DNA of 64,000 nucleotides from Muscardinus avellanarius (GCA_963383645.1 OY726567.1:72252947-72316946), one strand, 5' to 3'; counted from the stretch's first letter, positions 21,446-33,390 are shown. The notes: a model not told the origin generated them from the sequence alone. A program made the numbers and translations.

Positions 21446-22800
21446 AGTGAATTAAATGCCTTCAGAGGCTGCTGCCACTGCATAAAATCCTCTTTCACCA
21501 ATGAGGAGGAGGAAGCCAGGATACCTAGGGAAGCCAACATTGCTCTTGGAAGTAGTTTCCTATATCGCCTCCCTTTCCCATACTCTGCCTTCCCTCTGGG
21601 AGGGCGGGAGGCCGGGTAGGGCCTCTGTAGAGGTGGGTGGATGGCTACACACTCCTGGGATGTGTGCTCTGCTGGACCACTGCGCCGGGGCCTGCCTGGC
21701 CATGCCCCCGCTTTCCCACAGACACCCAGGGGAAGGAGCACAGGCCTCTCCTCAGGAGACGAGCATGCATCTTCTCAATGGCTCCTGGAGGCCACCGCCC
21801 TGGTGTCTTCTGTCTGTCTCGTTATATTTTACACTTTTCTTGGTGAATTACAATTATTCATCATACTGAGATTCAAAGTGATCCACCGACACATGGCCAA
21901 CTGTCTTCTTATTGACTGAGATGTGCTACTCGGATTTCTGCAACTTTTCTGACCAGACTCCATGTGAGACTGTGTGTGGAGTTTACTTGTCCAGTTACTT
22001 GGATCCCCCGAAACATCTCAATAACAGTGGTTTTCATACCGATCCAGGTGGCGCTCGGCTTTGACTCTGTAATACTCACTTCTCTCTGCTGGCACCTGGG
22101 CAGCAAGTTTTGCTTTGTTTCTAAATACATTACTCTCTCTCCCAGGTCTTAGGGATCCATGCTTGTTACCTAGCTTAATGGAAGCCAGGGCTTGCCCTCT
22201 GAGCTGGGGTAACCTCTGAGTGCACCCGAGTTTTTTCGAGTTGCTGGGGGCAACTCGAAGGCCTCCCTGTGCCAGCAGGTCCTGCATGGCAAAGATGAAT
22301 CACAGCTGGACTTGCTTGGGCCCAGTCCTCCTGCAGAACGAAATCCTGAGAGACCGAAGGAAGCACCCATCACTTCAAATGCCTGTCCAGGCTGAATGCG
22401 CAGTGTTGGAGTAGGTGGACTGCATTGCGATGGGTGGAGAAATAATCTGGTTGTTTTCTGTCATAAACAAAATGAAAACTTTTCCTTAGAAGAAAAGAAG
22501 CATAATCCCAGAAATCCAAACAACTCTCTAGAATGTTAGCCCTTGGCTTTTATCATCGCCTGTGTTGAAATTTAAGGGACGAGTGACTTACTGCTTTAGG
22601 CAGGCTGATGACAAAAGTCAAGAGGACAAGCAGAGGACAGTGGGTGCTCCGTGAGCCCAAGATTCTGTGTGCCATCGAATATTCAACTGAAGAAGAAAAC
22701 CAGCAACAGGAAGCAGGAGTTCTGTATCCTGTCTTCACCAGTGTGCATCTTGTGTGTTCTGTTCTGTGTCAATATATACACATCTACTTTTTTTGTGGTA
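21446..22800. other. Unique intron 2 stretch of 1.35 kb
   Basis: SINE-free. No gene or transposon recognised. Confidence 0.5.
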
Positions 22801-24085
22801 AAAAAAAAAAAAACCATATTAATGTAAGCTTTACCATCTTAACCTTTTTTATTTTTATTTTTGGTGGTACTGGGGTTCCTGGAAACCCTTCTACCTCCGG
22901 GCTACACTCCCAGACCTATTTTTTTATATCTTTATTTGGAAACAGGGTCTCTTACGCCAGAGCGGCTGGCTTCGAACCTGCGCGATCCTGTCTCTGCCTC
23001 TCAAGCGCGGGGATTACAAGCGTGCGCCACCACGCCCGGCTCCATCTTAACCATTTTTAAGTGTCTGTCTCAGTAGTGTTAAGTATATTAACATCAGGAG
23101 ACATCTCTGGGACTTTTTCCATCTCCAGAACTTTTTGCAAACCTGGACTCTATTCCCTGGACTCTGTAAAGGGAGTCATACAGTGTTTGTCTTTACCTGT
23201 GTGACTTATTTCACTCAGTGTTTCCTCAAGTTCATCCCTGTTGTATCAGCACTTCTTTCCTTTTTAAGATGGAACGACACCCCATTTTATGTATACAACA
23301 CGTTTTGCTTATCCATTTGTCTGTCGACGGACACCTGGGCTGCTTCCCCCTTTTGACTACTGGGAGCAGTGCTGCTAGGGACGTGGGTGTGGCATATTTC
23401 TTAGACACTCTGCTTTCAACTCTTCTGGGCACGTGGAGCTGCTGGATCATAGGTGGTTCTAGTTTTGAGAAACCTCACTATTTTCCACGTGGTTGCACCA
23501 TTTCCATTCTCACCAACAGCACACAGGGTTCCCGTTTCTCCACATCTTCACCAATACCTGGTATTCTCTGGCTGTCTTTTGATAGCTGCTCTCCTAGTGG
23601 GTGTGTGTGGTGACATCTCACTTTGGCTGTGATGGGCATTTCTCATGGTTGGTGACACAGCATCTCTTCAAAGGCCCTCATTTATCATCTTTGCAGAAGT
23701 CTATTAAAGTCCTTTGCCCACTTTTAAAATTGGGTTATTTGACTTCTGTGTTGAACTGCAGGAGACTGTATATATTCTGGATATTAATCCCCTGTCAGAG
23801 ATGGAGTTGCGACTGTCCTCTCCCGATCCACAGGCTCCCTTTTGCTGTCTGTGGGTGCGTCGAGGCACACTAAGTTTGAAGCAGTCCTGTGTCTGTCTAC
23901 TGTCTACCTTTGTTGCCTGTGTTCTGGTGTCATAGCCAAGAAATCACTGCTAAGTCCAAAATCAGGGACACTTTTCCTTTAGGTCTCAATGTAGGCCTTT
24001 TAGAGTTTTAATTCTTATTTTACGTCTTTAGTTAATTTTCAATTACTTTTTTTGTATATGAGGTAAGAGTCAATGCTTTTTGAAA
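22800..24085 (-). mobile_element. L1 LINE, old, 3' part, split by a SINE
   Basis: Reverse of the L1 3' region: tttatccatttgtctgtcgacgg-like motif at 23310, gctgctggatcataggtgg at 23440, ctccacatcttcaccaatacc at 23540, ttggatattaatcccc-like at 23780, tgttgcctgtgttctggtg at 23913. The SINE at 22845-23041 interrupts it. Confidence 0.85.
22845..23041 (-). mobile_element. B1-dID SINE, type B, inside L1
   Basis: Perfect 11-bp TSD CCATCTTAACC (22834-22844, 23042-23052). TTCCTGGAA at 22876-22884. Confidence 0.95.
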
Positions 24086-25019
24086 AAAAAAACAAAAAAA
24101 AACCTACCAGTATTGCAGTGGATAAATGCACAAAGCTGTTTGGCCCTGAGGGCAGTCACTTGGACTCTTCCCAGTGCGTGGTGATGACCAGTGATGGCGC
24201 GGACACCCTTTGTACAGTCTCCACACAAGAACACCATCTCCAGGCTGCTCAGCACTTAAAATTAATTCTGGTGGGTTTGTTTCAGACTTTGTTATTATTT
24301 TCTTTACTTCTTTATTTGAATTACAATATCTTACTTACTTACATGCCTGGGTTGCCCTGGTGAGCTCCAGTTAAATTATACCAGTGCTTCAGCAAAATTA
24401 CTTGGTAGGGTCTTCTACTTACAGACAAGTTATGATTTGAGTATCAACTTATATGGTCACAGAACATTTAAATTTAGATACAGTGTGGCTCAGAGGCTGC
24501 TAGAACCATGTGGACTTTGACAGTTCAGCTAAGCTTGTTACAGGGCAGTGATGGCTCAGGGGAACTGGCATTAAAGTTTGTATCTGGCTGTCACTGAATT
24601 CCAGGCTAACTGGGCCTGTACTCATAACCTTGCTGCTCCTTGTGGGATCTTTACAAAGTGAAACTATGGAAGACACATGTGCCTGCCATCCTGCCTTCGC
24701 TATTCACCACGGGAAGAGCAGTCCAGCCTTTCCAAGTGCAGCCATATAATGTAGAGTATTGTGTGAGAATCTCAGGAACACGAGCTGGTGGTACAGCAAG
24801 TATTAGACGCCCATGAGGTTCTGCTGGAGCACTGGGCGGGGAGCAGGATTAGTAACCCAAATTGTTAAAATTAAAGAATCTGAGGCGTAGAGCTTAGGAA
24901 CCTTCAACATGCAACTGCATTCTGTTGGCTTTTCTAGACAAACAGATAGTGCCAGCCCAGGTCACCTCTCTACAGGCAGCCACTGTATGTAACCGGCTTC
25001 TTAGATGTTTAGCTTTTAC
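24086..25019. other. Unique intron 2 stretch
   Basis: No SINE for almost 1 kb. No gene recognised. Confidence 0.45.
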
Positions 25020-25199
25020 TTATTTTTTTATTTTTTGTGGTACTAGGAACTGAACCCAGGTCTCTCTTTATCTGAGTTACACCCCTAGACCAATTTTAGT
25101 TTTATTTTGAAACAAGGTCTTGCTGGGTTATCATGTACTGGACTTGAACCTATGATCCTCCTGCCTCAGCCTCCAACAGTGCACCACCGCACCCGGCTA
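25020..25199 (-). mobile_element. B1-dID SINE, OLD
   Basis: Diverged tail gaactgaacccaggtctc. The head ends gcaccaccgcacccggc. Confidence 0.8.
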
Positions 25200-25844
25200 A
25201 GGTCTCATTTGAACAGCCTTGATCCAGGCATCCCTTTTCTGGTCGTGGTACATGCTTTTTATTTCCCGACCTCATCTGGGGTTAAATATCAGTAGGAAGC
25301 TGACGGGAATGAGGGAGAGCTGGCCGTACCGCCTTGGGAGACAGGATTTAAGTAATGTGATCTAAAGACACTTGGGAAATGAAAGTGCGGGAAAGAATAA
25401 CAGGGTGGAGGAGAACTATGGCTAGAACACAGGCTCGAGTCCCATCCCTCTGTCCTAGTCACCAGAGGTCAGGAGAACCGCCATGCCTGGTGTCTCAGAA
25501 AGCACTGGAGCCCAAAGCCCTCTGCCAGTTCTATTAATAAATGCAGCAGAAAAACAGAACTGCCTGGTCTGTGTGCATTTGAAGAACCCTGGATACTGAA
25601 CACCTTGTGTCGTATTTGGACAGCCTGTTCTGAAGCGGCGGGTTTTCTTAGGAAGGGCCCCTAGCCTGCCTAGGACCTGCAGCAAGAGGGACAGGCTTCT
25701 GGAGGAGGGCAGGAGTGAAGGGACCCAGAGGTTCCCCCGTGGCCCTCATACCGGCCCTGATGGAGCGGGCAGGCAGACCTTGCTCTTTCTAGGCGTCTCT
25801 TTTACCACCTTTCAGAAGCGGATTGCTACCTCCAGTTTTGTTTT
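25200..25844. other. Unique intron 2 stretch
   Basis: Nothing recognised. Confidence 0.4.
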
Positions 25845-26540
25845 TTTTAAATACTTTTCCTGGTACATTATAGTTGTATGGCCTCCCATCATAATGTAAT
25901 AAATAGTGATAGTGACACAAAGCACACAGTGCTCGGTGAGCTTTCCCCGGCTCCTCACCACGCCCCTCTCCATACGTGATACTGAGATTGGCACTGGTAC
26001 TCTCACATGTGCACATCATGTCCACGGAAGTGTCTCCTTCATTAATTCTCCATCTTCCCCTCCCTCGACCACCTCCCTCCACTGCGGTTCTCCTCCGCTA
26101 TCTGAAGTCTCTCTAGTATCCCGATTATGCCTTAGCTTCCACATGAGAATTTAGCCAGTTTAATAAGGTGACTGGCAAATTTCACTTAACATAATGTTCC
26201 CCAGGTCCGTCTATTTTCCTGCGAATGATATAATTGTTCTTCTTTATGGCTGAGTAGAATTCCATTGTGTGTATATCCCATAATTTTGTAATCCATTCTT
26301 CTGTTGATGGACACCTAGGTTAGTTCCATAATTTGGCTATTGTTAATTGTGCTGCTATAAATATGGATATGCATGTATAACTAAAATATTCTGATTCCAG
26401 TCCCTTTGGAAAAATACCCAGGAATGGTATAGTGGATCACTGGTAGATCCATTCCCAGTTTTCTGAGGGATCTCTATAGTAGCTGGACTACTTTGCAATC
26501 TCAACAGTATAAAAAAGTTCCTGTTTCTCCAAATCCTCAC
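25845..26540 (-). mobile_element. L1 LINE 3' end
   Basis: Reverse L1 3' end: ttatggctgagtagaattcc at 26245, cttctgttgatggacaccta at 26298, tccaaatcctcaccagc at 26527. It also contains a rodent-type segment at 25850-26150. Confidence 0.8.
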
Positions 26541-26990
26541 CAGCATTTATTTTATTTTTTAAATATCCTGGGGACCTCACACATGCTAGGCAAACACCCT
26601 ACCACTTGCTGAGCTACATCCCAGCCATTTAAATTTTATTTTATTTGCCGGGCGTGGTGGTGCACGCTTGTAATCCCCGCGCTTGGGAGGCTAAGGCAGG
26701 AGGATCGCGCAGGTTCGAAGCCAGCCTTAGCTGGCTTAAGAGACCCTGTTTCCAAATAAAATATAAAATAGGCCTGGGAGTGTAGCCCGGGGGTAGAAGG
26801 CCCCTGGGTTCCATCCCTAGTACCACACACACACGAAAAAAAATTATTTTATTTAATTCAGAGATAGGTAGGGTCTTGCTAAGTTGCCCAGACTGGCCTT
26901 GAACTTGTGAGCCATCCTCCTGCCTCTGACCTCCAGAGTCTTTGAGATTATAGGCATGTGTCAAGGTGCCTGGCACCACTTATGAATTTT
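26541..26990 (-). mobile_element. Ancestral B1-ID dimer with an UNDELETED ID tail, split by a younger SINE
   Basis: The reversed ID tail at 26555-26640 keeps the middle lost in dID (reads on minus as gtttgcctagcatgtgtgag). The B1 head is at 26855-26990. The interruption sits in the linker between them. Confidence 0.8.
26647..26843 (+). mobile_element. B1-dID SINE, type B/C intermediate, nested
   Basis: 11-bp TSD TTATTTTATTT (26636-26646, 26844-26854). It has the short palindromic head, but the tail is cccctgggttccatcc. Confidence 0.92.
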
Positions 26991-27243
26991 TATCAACTAC
27001 CAGTACCTTCCTCCCTCCTTCTTCCTTTGAAAATCTGATCTTTCATTAGCTCCCTTTGCTCAGGTACAGCCTCATTTTGCCCATGACATTCTTTCCCACT
27101 GGCCTGGAACTCAACTCCACCATGGCTCCACACACTGGATACAGGGGCACAGAGCAGGTATTTGAGTTCATTCCCCAAGAGGTGAAGGGACGTCCTCCTC
27201 TTGTAGCCCAGGCTACAGTGTGGTGCACAAGAATTATTATTAT

Positions 27244-27448
27244 TGTTTTTTTGGTGCTTGAGATTGAACCCAGGGGCATTCTACCTACGAGCTACACCCC
27301 TAGCCCCATTTTTTATTGTTTATTTTTGAAACAGGGTCTCACTAAGTAGCTGAGGCTGGCCACTAACCTGTGATCCTCCTGTCTCGGCCTCCCAAGTACT
27401 GGGATTACAAGCATATGCCACCACACAAGCATATGCCACCACGCCCAG
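27244..27448 (-). mobile_element. B1-dID SINE with an 18-bp duplication in the head
   Basis: ACAAGCATATGCCACCAC occurs twice in tandem at 27407-27424 and 27425-27442. Confidence 0.85.
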
Positions 27449-27785
27449 GTTACAACAGAAATTCTTAATCTGCCAACCAGTGTTGGAAACAAATGCCACA
27501 TGCCTACATGGCTAGGTCTGCTCATGTCTCCCAGAATCAATCTAGAAGGAGGGATTACTGCCCAGGCCAGCCAAGCAGGGGCAACTCTCATCACACGCAG
27601 GAGAAGAGGCAGGACAGTTGGGGCTCCTGGCTCCCTGACTAGCCCTGTTGTCATGGGGTGATGGGAGGGGGGAGGAGACCAAAACTTCCATCCTTTGAAG
27701 CTTTCAGATGAACAGTCAACCAGAGCTATCTAAACCCAAGCCTACTTTTAGAAATAGTGCATAAACTTTATAAAACAGTTTTTGT
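27449..27785. other. Unique intron 2 stretch
   Basis: Nothing recognised. Confidence 0.4.
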
Positions 27786-28190
27786 TTTTTGGGTGGTGGT
27801 GGTGGTGATACTGGGTATTGAATCAAGAGGCATTCTACCTCTTAGCTATACCCCTTAATTTTTTACTTTTTTTTTTTGTGTGTGTGGTACTGGGGCCTTC
27901 TACCTCCGGGCTATACTCCCAGACCTATTTTCTATTTTATTTGGAAACAGGGTCTTACTAAGTTGCTGAGAGCCTCACTAAGTAGCTGAGGCTAGCAATG
28001 AACCTGTGCAATCCTCCTGTCTCGGCCTCCCAAGTACCGGGATTATAAGCATGTGTCACCACACCCGGCTCGATTTTTACTTTTTGAAACAGAGTCTTGC
28101 TAAGTTTCTGTGGCTGGCCTTGAATATGTGACCCTCCTGTCTCAGCCTTCCAAGTACTGAGATTACAGATGCTTGCCACCGTGTCCAGCA
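27786..28190 (-). mobile_element. OLD B1-dID split by a type C copy
   Basis: Outer tail 27786-27871 and outer head 28073-28190. The inner type C copy is at 27872-28072, with TSD close to ATTTTTACTTTTT on both sides. Confidence 0.88.
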
Positions 28191-28309
28191 AATGTCTTTC
28201 CCCTCCTCCCTTCCTCCCTCCCTTCCACTTGAGGTCTGCGGCTCAGCATCTGAGTATCTGTGGGACCCACCACACGTTTGAGGTGCTGTCCTCAGCTCAT
28301 TCTCTCTGT

Positions 28310-29240
28310 AGTACTTAAGAATAAAAGACTACTCACTCACCCACTTTACTGTGGAGGAACACTTGAATTGTCTCTGACTATGCATAACGTTGCTATGATC
28401 ATTTATCTGCATACCTTTCCTATGCCTAGGAGGGGGCTTCCTGAGCCACAGGAGCACACACCTAGGACTCTGCTGGGCAAGTTTCCCAGACAGGGCATGC
28501 TAGGCAGCGTTCCCACCAGCACGGGGTGTGCAAGGAACCCCCACCGCTGTCATGCCACACCCTGGAGCTGTTAGAGGTCTTAATGCCTGTGATCTGGTGA
28601 GTGTACAGTACTTTAAGTCTTCCTTTCAGAAGAGCCTATTTAAGGCTTGGCCTCATTTTCCTATTGACTTGTCTGTCTCTCGCAGATGTCTGGAAGTTCA
28701 GAAGGAGCCTGGTACTTGTGCCTTCACAGGCCACGAATCACAAACAAAGCTGGCGGTAGAGAAGTTCTTAATTTGATGGCACACATTTATTAATCTTTTT
28801 CTCCTAGGTTTGCACTTCTAGTGCTTTAAGAAATTCTTCCCTACACCACGATCAAGAAGATTCTCCTAGTGCCGGGCGTGGTGGCGCACGCTTGTAATCC
28901 CCGCGCTTGGGAGGCGGAGATAGGAGGATCGCGCAGGTTCGAAGCCAGATGCACTGGCAGGTTCGAAGCCAGATGCACTGTCCTCAGAGACCCTGTTTCC
29001 AAATAAAAATATAAAATAGGTCTGGGAGTGTAGCCCAGATGTAGAAGGGCTTCCAGGAATCCCAGTACCACCAAAAAAAAAAAAAAAAAAAAAAGAAGAA
29101 ACATTACCTCCTTATAGGTATAGTTCTGCGTTTCACATTTAGGTAGGTCTCTGATCTACTTGAAACTGGGTGAGTGTGCCTGAGTCTAACTTTGGTACTC
29201 TCCCTGTGGCTGCACTAAGCCATCTGTCTACTTCTGTGCT
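28310..29240 (-). mobile_element. L1 LINE 3' part, split by a SINE
   Basis: Diverged reverse L1: ttcctatgcctaggaggggg, gttcccaccagcacggggtg, then aagaaattcttccctacacc; beyond the SINE, cacatttaggtaggtctctg. Confidence 0.7.
28871..29094 (+). mobile_element. B1-dID SINE, type B, with a 24-bp tandem duplication
   Basis: Head segment CAGGTTCGAAGCCAGATG... is repeated at 28934-28957 and 28958-28980. TTCCAGGAA at 29051-29059. Confidence 0.9.
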
Positions 29241-29286
29241 CCTACCCCCATTGCATTAGTTATTGAAGCTTTTAAAAAGCAAAGCT

Positions 29287-29543
29287 AGCCGGGCGTGGTA
29301 GTGCACACTTGTAATCCCTGTGCTTGGGAGGCTGAGACAGGAGGATTGCACAGGTTCGAAGCCAACCTCAGCTACTTGGTGAGGCTCTCAGCAACTTAGT
29401 AAGACCTTGTTTCCAAATAAAATATAAAATAGGGCTGGGAGTATAGCCCGGAGGTAGAAGGCCTCTGGGTTCCACCTCCAGTACCACCAGAAAAAAACAA
29501 ACAAAAAACAAACAAACAAACAAAAAACAAAAAACAAAAAAGC
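29287..29543 (+). mobile_element. B1-dID SINE, type C
   Basis: Head agccgggcgtggtagtgcac. Long A-rich tail of AAAC and AAAAC units. Confidence 0.9.
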
Positions 29544-29581
29544 CCCCCAAAACCCAAAAAGCTTAGTGTCGAATTGAGAAC

Positions 29582-29778
29582 GGGTCAGCAAACTTTTGGT
29601 CAAGACCCAGATGCTAACAATTTTAGGTTTTGTGGGCTATGAATACTTATCTCTATTGCATCTTCTTTTTCCTTGTGCCTTTAGACATATAAAGAACATT
29701 CTTAGCTGGGGGTGGAAACATATGCAAGCAAGCCACATGACATTCAGCCACAGGCCACAGCGCTGACCTCTGCAACAG
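29582..29778. mobile_element. Small hAT-type DNA transposon (nonautonomous)
   Basis: Starts gggtcagcaaacttttgg and runs on through ttttaggttttgtgggcta to an end (ccacagcgctgacctct) resembling the reversed start. This is the layout of a common mammalian MER element. The family name is not assigned. Confidence 0.6.
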
Positions 29779-29799
29779 AGCCACTCCCTTTCATTCTTC

Positions 29800-30448
29800 T
29801 TCAAAAGTAACTTGACATCATCAGTCCTCAGGGGGATGCAGATTAAAACCACAATGAGAAAAAGAACAGAGCTGCAGACTCACACTTCCGGATTTCAAGA
29901 CTGACTACAAAGCTCTAACTACCACCAGAGTGCGGCACTGCACATGGATGGGTGGGCAAGTCAGCGCAGCAGAACTGAGAGCGCAGAGGTGGTTTAAACC
30001 CAGACCTGTGTGCCAAGGCCGCCCACCAGAGAGTCAGCAACTGCCAGAAGGACCCGTTGTGTACAGGCAAAAGAATGAATGTGGACCCCTAGCTCGATCC
30101 ATATACAAAATCAACACAAAATGTTATCAGCAGCCTAAGCTGAAAACAATTATAGTCTAAACTGGGCCAGGTGGCGGGCGCACACTTGTAATCCTAGTGC
30201 TTGGGAGGCTAAGACAGGAGGATTGCAGGTTGGAGGTCAGCCTCAGCAATTTAGCAATTTATTTTATTTAAAAATAAAAAATGAAAAGGGCTGGGATGTA
30301 GCTGGGAGCAGAATGTCCCAGGGTTCAATCCCCAGCACCACAACAGACAGACAAACACAACTGAAATCTAAGAGAAGAAAACATAGGAGTAAATCTTAGT
30401 GACCTTGGATTTAGCAAAGAATTCTTAAATTTGATACTAAGAAAAGAA
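29800..30448 (+). mobile_element. L1 LINE ORF2 end, split by a SINE
   Basis: Matches L1 ORF2 end: agattaaaaccacaatgag at 29851; beyond the SINE, aagagaagaaaacataggag then taaatcttagtgaccttgg. The frame is broken, so it is not coding. Confidence 0.8.
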
Positions 30449-30530
30449 AAAAAATATTTCCAAATAAGAAATAAAATAGATCTGGAGTAGAGGTAGAAGG
30501 CCCTTGGATTCTATCCCCAGTACCACAAAA
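30163..30530 (+). mobile_element. B1-dID SINE inside L1, then a lone dID tail
   Basis: 30163-30350 is an OLD dimer. 30450-30530 is only linker and tail (gtagaaggcccttggattc). Confidence 0.8.
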
Positions 30531-30882
30531 AGCAAGACGAGTAACTGCCTGGTCCTCCTGTCTGCGGGGCACAGCCTTCTCTCGGGAGCCGCTTTCCTCC
30601 GGCTTGAAGTCTAGAGTCCTGAAGGTTCTGGAGGAGACGAATCCCTCCCGGTCAGTTCTCCTCCTCTGTCACAGCGTGTAGTCCGTTCTGCCCTCAGCTT
30701 TCCAGGATTCTGGATTGGGGATTATGCTCTTTCGTGGACACAACCACTCCTCTGAATCCCGTTGTGTTGGGGAAGCAAAGGTGAAGCTCTCACTCTTCCA
30801 CTCTCCCTCTAGCTGCTCCGAGATTGTTACAGTGTCACTTCAATAGCGTCCGGCTTTTCCTGTGGGTCTTCCCTCTCTTTCT
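30531..30882. other. Unique intron 2 stretch
   Basis: Nothing recognised. Confidence 0.4.
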
Positions 30883-31050
30883 TATACTGGGGTTTGACCA
30901 GGGGCATTCTACCGCTCCTGCCCTTTTCATGTCTTATTTTGAAATAGGGTCTTGCTAAATTACCGCATGCTGGCCTTGAAGCTGAGATCCTCCAGTCTCG
31001 GGCTCCCTAGGATTGAGATTACAAGGGTGCGCCCCCATGCCCAGCTTGAC
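30883..31050 (-). mobile_element. B1-dID SINE, OLD
   Basis: Diverged. Tail ttgaccaggggcattctacc, head end gcgcccccatgcccagct. Confidence 0.8.
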
Positions 31051-31316
31051 GTGGCCTTGAAGGAAGTCTATAGCACAGAGACTGCCTGCACAGCTCTGGT
31101 GTGAACTTGGGCGACATATCGCGTGGTGCTTTCACTTCCTCCCCCTCGTGCCTTGGCTCTATTTGTTCTCCTTTCGTGAGTTAACTTTCGTTCATCCTTG
31201 ACCTTCGTGGGCCCTGCTCACTACATGGGAGTCTTTGATCAGATTCCCCGACTTTGAGCACTTAAAATTTCTACTCTGTTGGAGACTCCAAAACACTCTG
31301 TCAGAAACCACATGTG

Positions 31317-31861
31317 AGGCCGGGTGTGGTGGCCCACGCCTGTAATTCCAGTACTTGGGAGGCTGAGACAGTAGGATCTCAGTTCACGGTCAACCTCAGT
31401 TACTTAGTGAGGCCCTCCACAACTTAATGAGATCTGTTTCAAAGTAAAGAATAAAAAATAGAGCCGGAAGCTGTGGGTATAGCTCGGAGGTAGAACGCCC
31501 CAGGTTCCATCCCCAGTACAAAAAAAAAAAAAAAAAAAAAAAAAAAGCCGGGCCTGGTGGCGCACGCTTGTAATCCCAGCATTCGGGAGGTTGAGACCGG
31601 AGGATCGCGGTTCGCGGACAGCCTCAGCTACTTAGTGAGGCCTTCTGCAACTCAGTGAGACCTGGCTTCAAAATAAAGAATTAGCCGGGCGTGGTGCTGC
31701 ATGCTTGTAATCCTCGCGCTTAGGAGGTGGAGACAGGAAGATCGCACAGGTTCGAAGCCAGCCTCTCTGGCTTAAGAGACCTTGTTTCCAAATAAAAATA
31801 TAAAAATAGGTCTGGGAGTGTAGCCCGGACGTAGAAGGGCTTCCAGGAACCCCAGTACCAC

Positions 31862-31894
<33 letters not shown>

Positions 31895-31978
31895 GGGCTG
31901 GGGGTGTAGCTCGGAGGTCAAATGCCCCTGGGTTCCATCCCTAGACCCGAAAAAGGGGGAAAAAAAAAAAAAAAAAAG
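31317..31978 (+). mobile_element. Three B1-dID SINEs: one upstream, one type A split by a type B
   Basis: 31317-31545 is a complete copy ending in a long A-run. 31547-31683 plus 31891-31978 is a type A copy whose linker is split by the type B copy at 31684-31890 (TTCCAGGAA 31841-31849). All three lie in one direction. Confidence 0.9.
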
Positions 31979-32227
31979 CAGCCCACAGTAAAGGCTCAGA
32001 GTTTCAGCCACAAACATCTCAGGGAAGGTCAGCCACCCTCAGGTTTCTCATCCCTTATAACCCCGCCAGTGCTAAGATGCTTTCATTAAGTTATTTTTAA
32101 CATTTTATCTAGCACTTTAAATTATTTCCAGCAGCTCTTTGGGTAGCCAGAAGCTGGATATCTTATTATTATTGCTTCAGGGTTAATTATTTGGAGGATG
32201 AATTACTGTCAGAGGACAGGTCACTAT

Positions 32228-32408
32228 TTTTTTTCTTAAACAGTACTGAGGATTGAACGTGGGGGACTTCTACCTCCAAGCCACATCCCCAGCTTTTATT
32301 TTTGAACAGGGTCTCGCTAAGTTTCCGCACACTGCCCTGGAATCTGCAATCCTCTTATCTCAACCTCCCAAGTCCTGGGACTGCAGGCTCGCGTCACCTC
32401 TCCTGGCT
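32228..32408 (-). mobile_element. B1-dID SINE, OLD
   Basis: Strongly diverged: gattgaacgtgggggacttc, head end gcgtcacctctcctggct. Confidence 0.75.
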
Positions 32409-33390
32409 AGAACGTTCTGATCCCAACTGTGAAGCTTCTTCACTTTATACTCCTGCTGCTCATACAGGACGGCACCTGCTTCCTGCAACCTGGTCAGCCT
32501 GGAGTGTGAGTCTCAAATCACTGCCGATCTGAGGTGGAAATGTCACTCCCGCTTGACCTGCGTGTCCAGGCCAGGGGCGAGGAGTCCTCTCACCGGTTTT
32601 TTCACTGGGGATAAACCCCTCGCTTCCGGGCTCATAAGAGCTTGCTTGTGCATCATGAAGGTGTTTTATGTACTCCATTTATGTATAAAAAATGTTTTTA
32701 TATGTTGCAATTTTCCCCAGTTTGCCATTGCCAACTTTCTTCATGCTGACTTTTGCCTTACAAAAGTTAAACATGTTTATGTAATCACAACCATTGTTCT
32801 TTTTCTTTAGGGTTTCTGGCTCTGTTACCCCGCTGGGCATTTCCTTATCAATTCTCCTACACGTCACATGTCCAATACAGAGTCCCGTGGGACCTTCAGA
32901 GGCGAGGCAGAGGGCAGCGCGTCCTGCTGGGGTCTACGTGAAAATCCACTGCTCCGTTTATTTTTCACAGAGTGGGATGTCTAAGGTCTGCAACCGCTCA
33001 CTCTACATGGCCAACGCTACAAGGGGAAAGGCCGTACCAGAGCAGAAGCCACAGAGCGAACCCCCACCCCACAGCCGAACTCAGACCCAGGCAAGCAGGA
33101 GCCACAGAGGGAATCCCCCAACCTGCAGCCGGGCTCAGACCCAGGCAAGCACTAGACTCCGTGGCTACTGGAGTACTCGCCACCTGTGTCTTGGCCAGGC
33201 TGGTTGGTGGCTTTGCAAATGTCCTCCCCTCTCAGGTCTTGAATGTCTCAAATCAGTTCCAGAGCTTCTTAAGTCCTTCTGGCCTTATCGTAAAAGGCTG
33301 AAGAAAGCTGAGACTTCCCACTAGGAATCACACTAATTTAGTTTGAAGGGTTCAAAACTGTCACAAGCACACAGTACCAAATCCAAACTA
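32409..33390. other. Unique intron 2 stretch with a 53-bp imperfect tandem duplication
   Basis: The duplicated unit starts gccacagagcgaaccccc (33048) and gccacagagggaatcccc (33101); both units end ctcagacccaggcaagc. No gene recognised. Confidence 0.55.
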
